Part shown: in pieces, positions 6,357-6,615 of the stretch
Position numbering within the stretch: the first letter of the stretch is position 1
Layout: every line of letters starts with the position of its first letter
Source of the DNA: Thermoplasmata archaeon
GTDB lineage: Archaea; Thermoplasmatota; Thermoplasmata; Sysuiplasmatales; Sysuiplasmataceae
Direction: 5' to 3'
NCBI GenBank assembly: GCA_021811925.1
Contig: JAKAPY010000095.1
Location: forward strand, 1-6,615
DNA: 6,615 nucleotides
Translations under genes and position numbers: made by a program
The notes under the pieces: generated by a model
What the model saw: only the letters and a program-made list of their open reading frames with translations
The model's database searches: none
What the model was told of the DNA's origin: nothing

Positions 6357-6361
6357 CACCC
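6357..6361 (-). promoter_or_regulatory. Shine-Dalgarno site of the GH31 gene
   Basis: GGGTG on the minus strand, 6 nt before the ATG at 6350, fits the GGTG-type archaeal ribosome binding site. It supports that ATG over the overlapping out-of-frame ATG at 6354. Confidence 0.5.
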
Positions 6362-6391
6362 AGACAGCCATCCGTTAGGATGCCTGTGCAA

Positions 6392-6404
6392 GAGTTTAGA
6401 ACTC
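6392..6404 (-). promoter_or_regulatory. palindrome overlapping the putative GH31 promoter
   Basis: GAGTT-TAG-AACTC is a perfect 5-bp inverted repeat with a 3-bp centre. On the minus strand it reads GAGTTCTAAACTC, and its TCTAAAC core is the best TATA candidate for GH31. Transcription would start near 6373, with a leader of about 23 nt containing the GGGTG site. A protein binding this palindrome would block TATA-binding protein, so it is a candidate operator. Confidence 0.4.
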
Positions 6405-6405
6405 C

Positions 6406-6413
6406 CTATTAGT
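6406..6413 (+). promoter_or_regulatory. candidate promoter for the rightward small ORF and following gene
   Basis: CTATTAGT is a weak TATA-like element. A start about 25 bp downstream, near 6436, would precede the small ORF at 6477. It adjoins the GH31 palindrome, so the two divergent promoters would be only about 10 bp apart. A second candidate, ATATTAAA at 6511-6518, would instead give a start near 6540 and serve only the downstream gene. Confidence 0.3.
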
Positions 6414-6465
6414 TAGCATTTGTGATGCGGCCCCACACCCACACCGGCACATTTGCGGACCGGCT

Positions 6466-6471
6466 GGAGGG
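6466..6471 (+). promoter_or_regulatory. Shine-Dalgarno site before the small TTG-start ORF
   Basis: GGAGGG, the strongest Shine-Dalgarno match I noticed in the window, lies 5 nt before a TTG codon at 6477. It is the main reason to take the following short open frame seriously. Confidence 0.45.
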
Positions 6472-6476
6472 CAGCA

Positions 6477-6569
6477 TTGAAATTTGGACAGGCGATAATC
6501 ACAAAAGAAGATATTAAAGAACTCCTCTCCAATCAAATGCAACAGCGGAAGTACATGATGGTTGGATGA
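6477..6569 (+). CDS. candidate small protein (30 aa), coupled to the next gene
   Basis: This short open frame starts with TTG, preceded at 5 nt by GGAGGG, and encodes 30 residues. It begins MKFGQAIITKEDIKELL (TTG read as Met), continues with a Gln-rich stretch and ends KYMMVG. The middle looks like an amphipathic helix. Its TGA stop overlaps the ATG at 6566 as ATGA, the usual sign of translational coupling. No family is recognised. The frame is open upstream to a TGA at 6423, and TTG at 6453 would add eight residues. Codon third positions are poorer in GC (about 40 percent by my count) than those of the neighbours. A competing reading is that the AT-rich part is simply the promoter (ATATTAAA at 6511) of the next gene. 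It could be a regulatory leader peptide, a tiny partner protein, or chance. Confidence 0.4.
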   Translation: MKFGQAIITKEDIKELLSNQMQQRKYMMVG

Positions 6570-6615
6570 TTATGGAAGCGATGCTGAAGACGATAGAGCA
6601 CTTCGAGGAGCCCGA
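6566..6615 (+). CDS. start of an unidentified protein (partial, cut by right edge)
   Basis: An open frame beginning with ATG at 6566 runs to the window edge and shows 16 full codons, MIMEAMLKTIEHFEEP. ATG at 6572 is an alternative start that would drop two residues. Too little is visible to name a family. The ATG at 6566 overlaps the stop codon of the 30-codon ORF upstream, which favours it if the two are coupled. If transcription instead begins near 6540 from the ATATTAAA element, the leader would be about 25 nt. It is divergent from GH31, so a joint function in sugar use is possible but not shown. Confidence 0.55.
   Translation, partial: MIMEAMLKTIEHFEEP

Noticed and set aside
6431..6445. 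Short overlapping CCACACC repeat.
   Set aside because: Only two overlapping copies of a seven-base unit, with no further copies or symmetry, so most likely chance.

Overview
This window looks like a piece of an archaeal chromosome, most likely a heterotrophic, thermoacidophile-type member of the Thermoplasmata. Three things show that it is archaeal: an eS1 (S3ae) ribosomal protein gene, a tRNA-Met(CAU) gene interrupted at position 37/38 by a 26-nt intron with a bulge-helix-bulge splice motif, and TATA-type promoters about 25 bp before the likely transcription starts. The narrower placement is inference. It rests on the combination of a lipoate-dependent 2-oxoacid dehydrogenase, a bacterial-type lipoyl synthase and a cytoplasmic GH31 alpha-glucosidase. 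Base composition is moderately GC-rich by eye.

Left part, minus strand (1-3004): a compact operon read leftward, lipA (lipoyl synthase), then E1 alpha, then E1 beta of a 2-oxoacid dehydrogenase complex. The genes overlap or are separated by only a few bases. The E1 beta gene runs off the left edge only a few codons before its expected end, and E2 and E3 would be expected beyond that edge. LipA inserts sulfur to make lipoyl groups on E2, and E1 alpha/beta decarboxylates the 2-oxoacid and acylates that lipoyl group, so the operon joins cofactor assembly to the enzyme that needs it. The E1 alpha loop resembles the branched-chain type.

Middle (3005-4352): a 182-bp divergent promoter region is followed by the plus-strand eS1 gene, which has an unusual acidic C-terminal tail. 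The intron-containing elongator tRNA-Met lies 29 bp further on. Then come 272 bp with no convincing gene but several inverted repeats, the largest a 70-nt GC-rich hairpin directly after the tRNA.

Right part (4353-6615): a complete GH31 alpha-glucosidase on the minus strand, with both catalytic aspartates in place and no signal peptide, probably acts on imported malto-oligosaccharides. Its likely TATA element lies inside a 13-bp palindrome. Reading rightward from the same intergenic region is a candidate 30-codon small gene (6477-6569). It has a strong Shine-Dalgarno sequence, a TTG start, and a stop codon that overlaps the ATG of the next gene, of which only the first 16 codons are in the window. 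This tiny coupled ORF and the structured stretch after the tRNA are the two least explained parts of the window.
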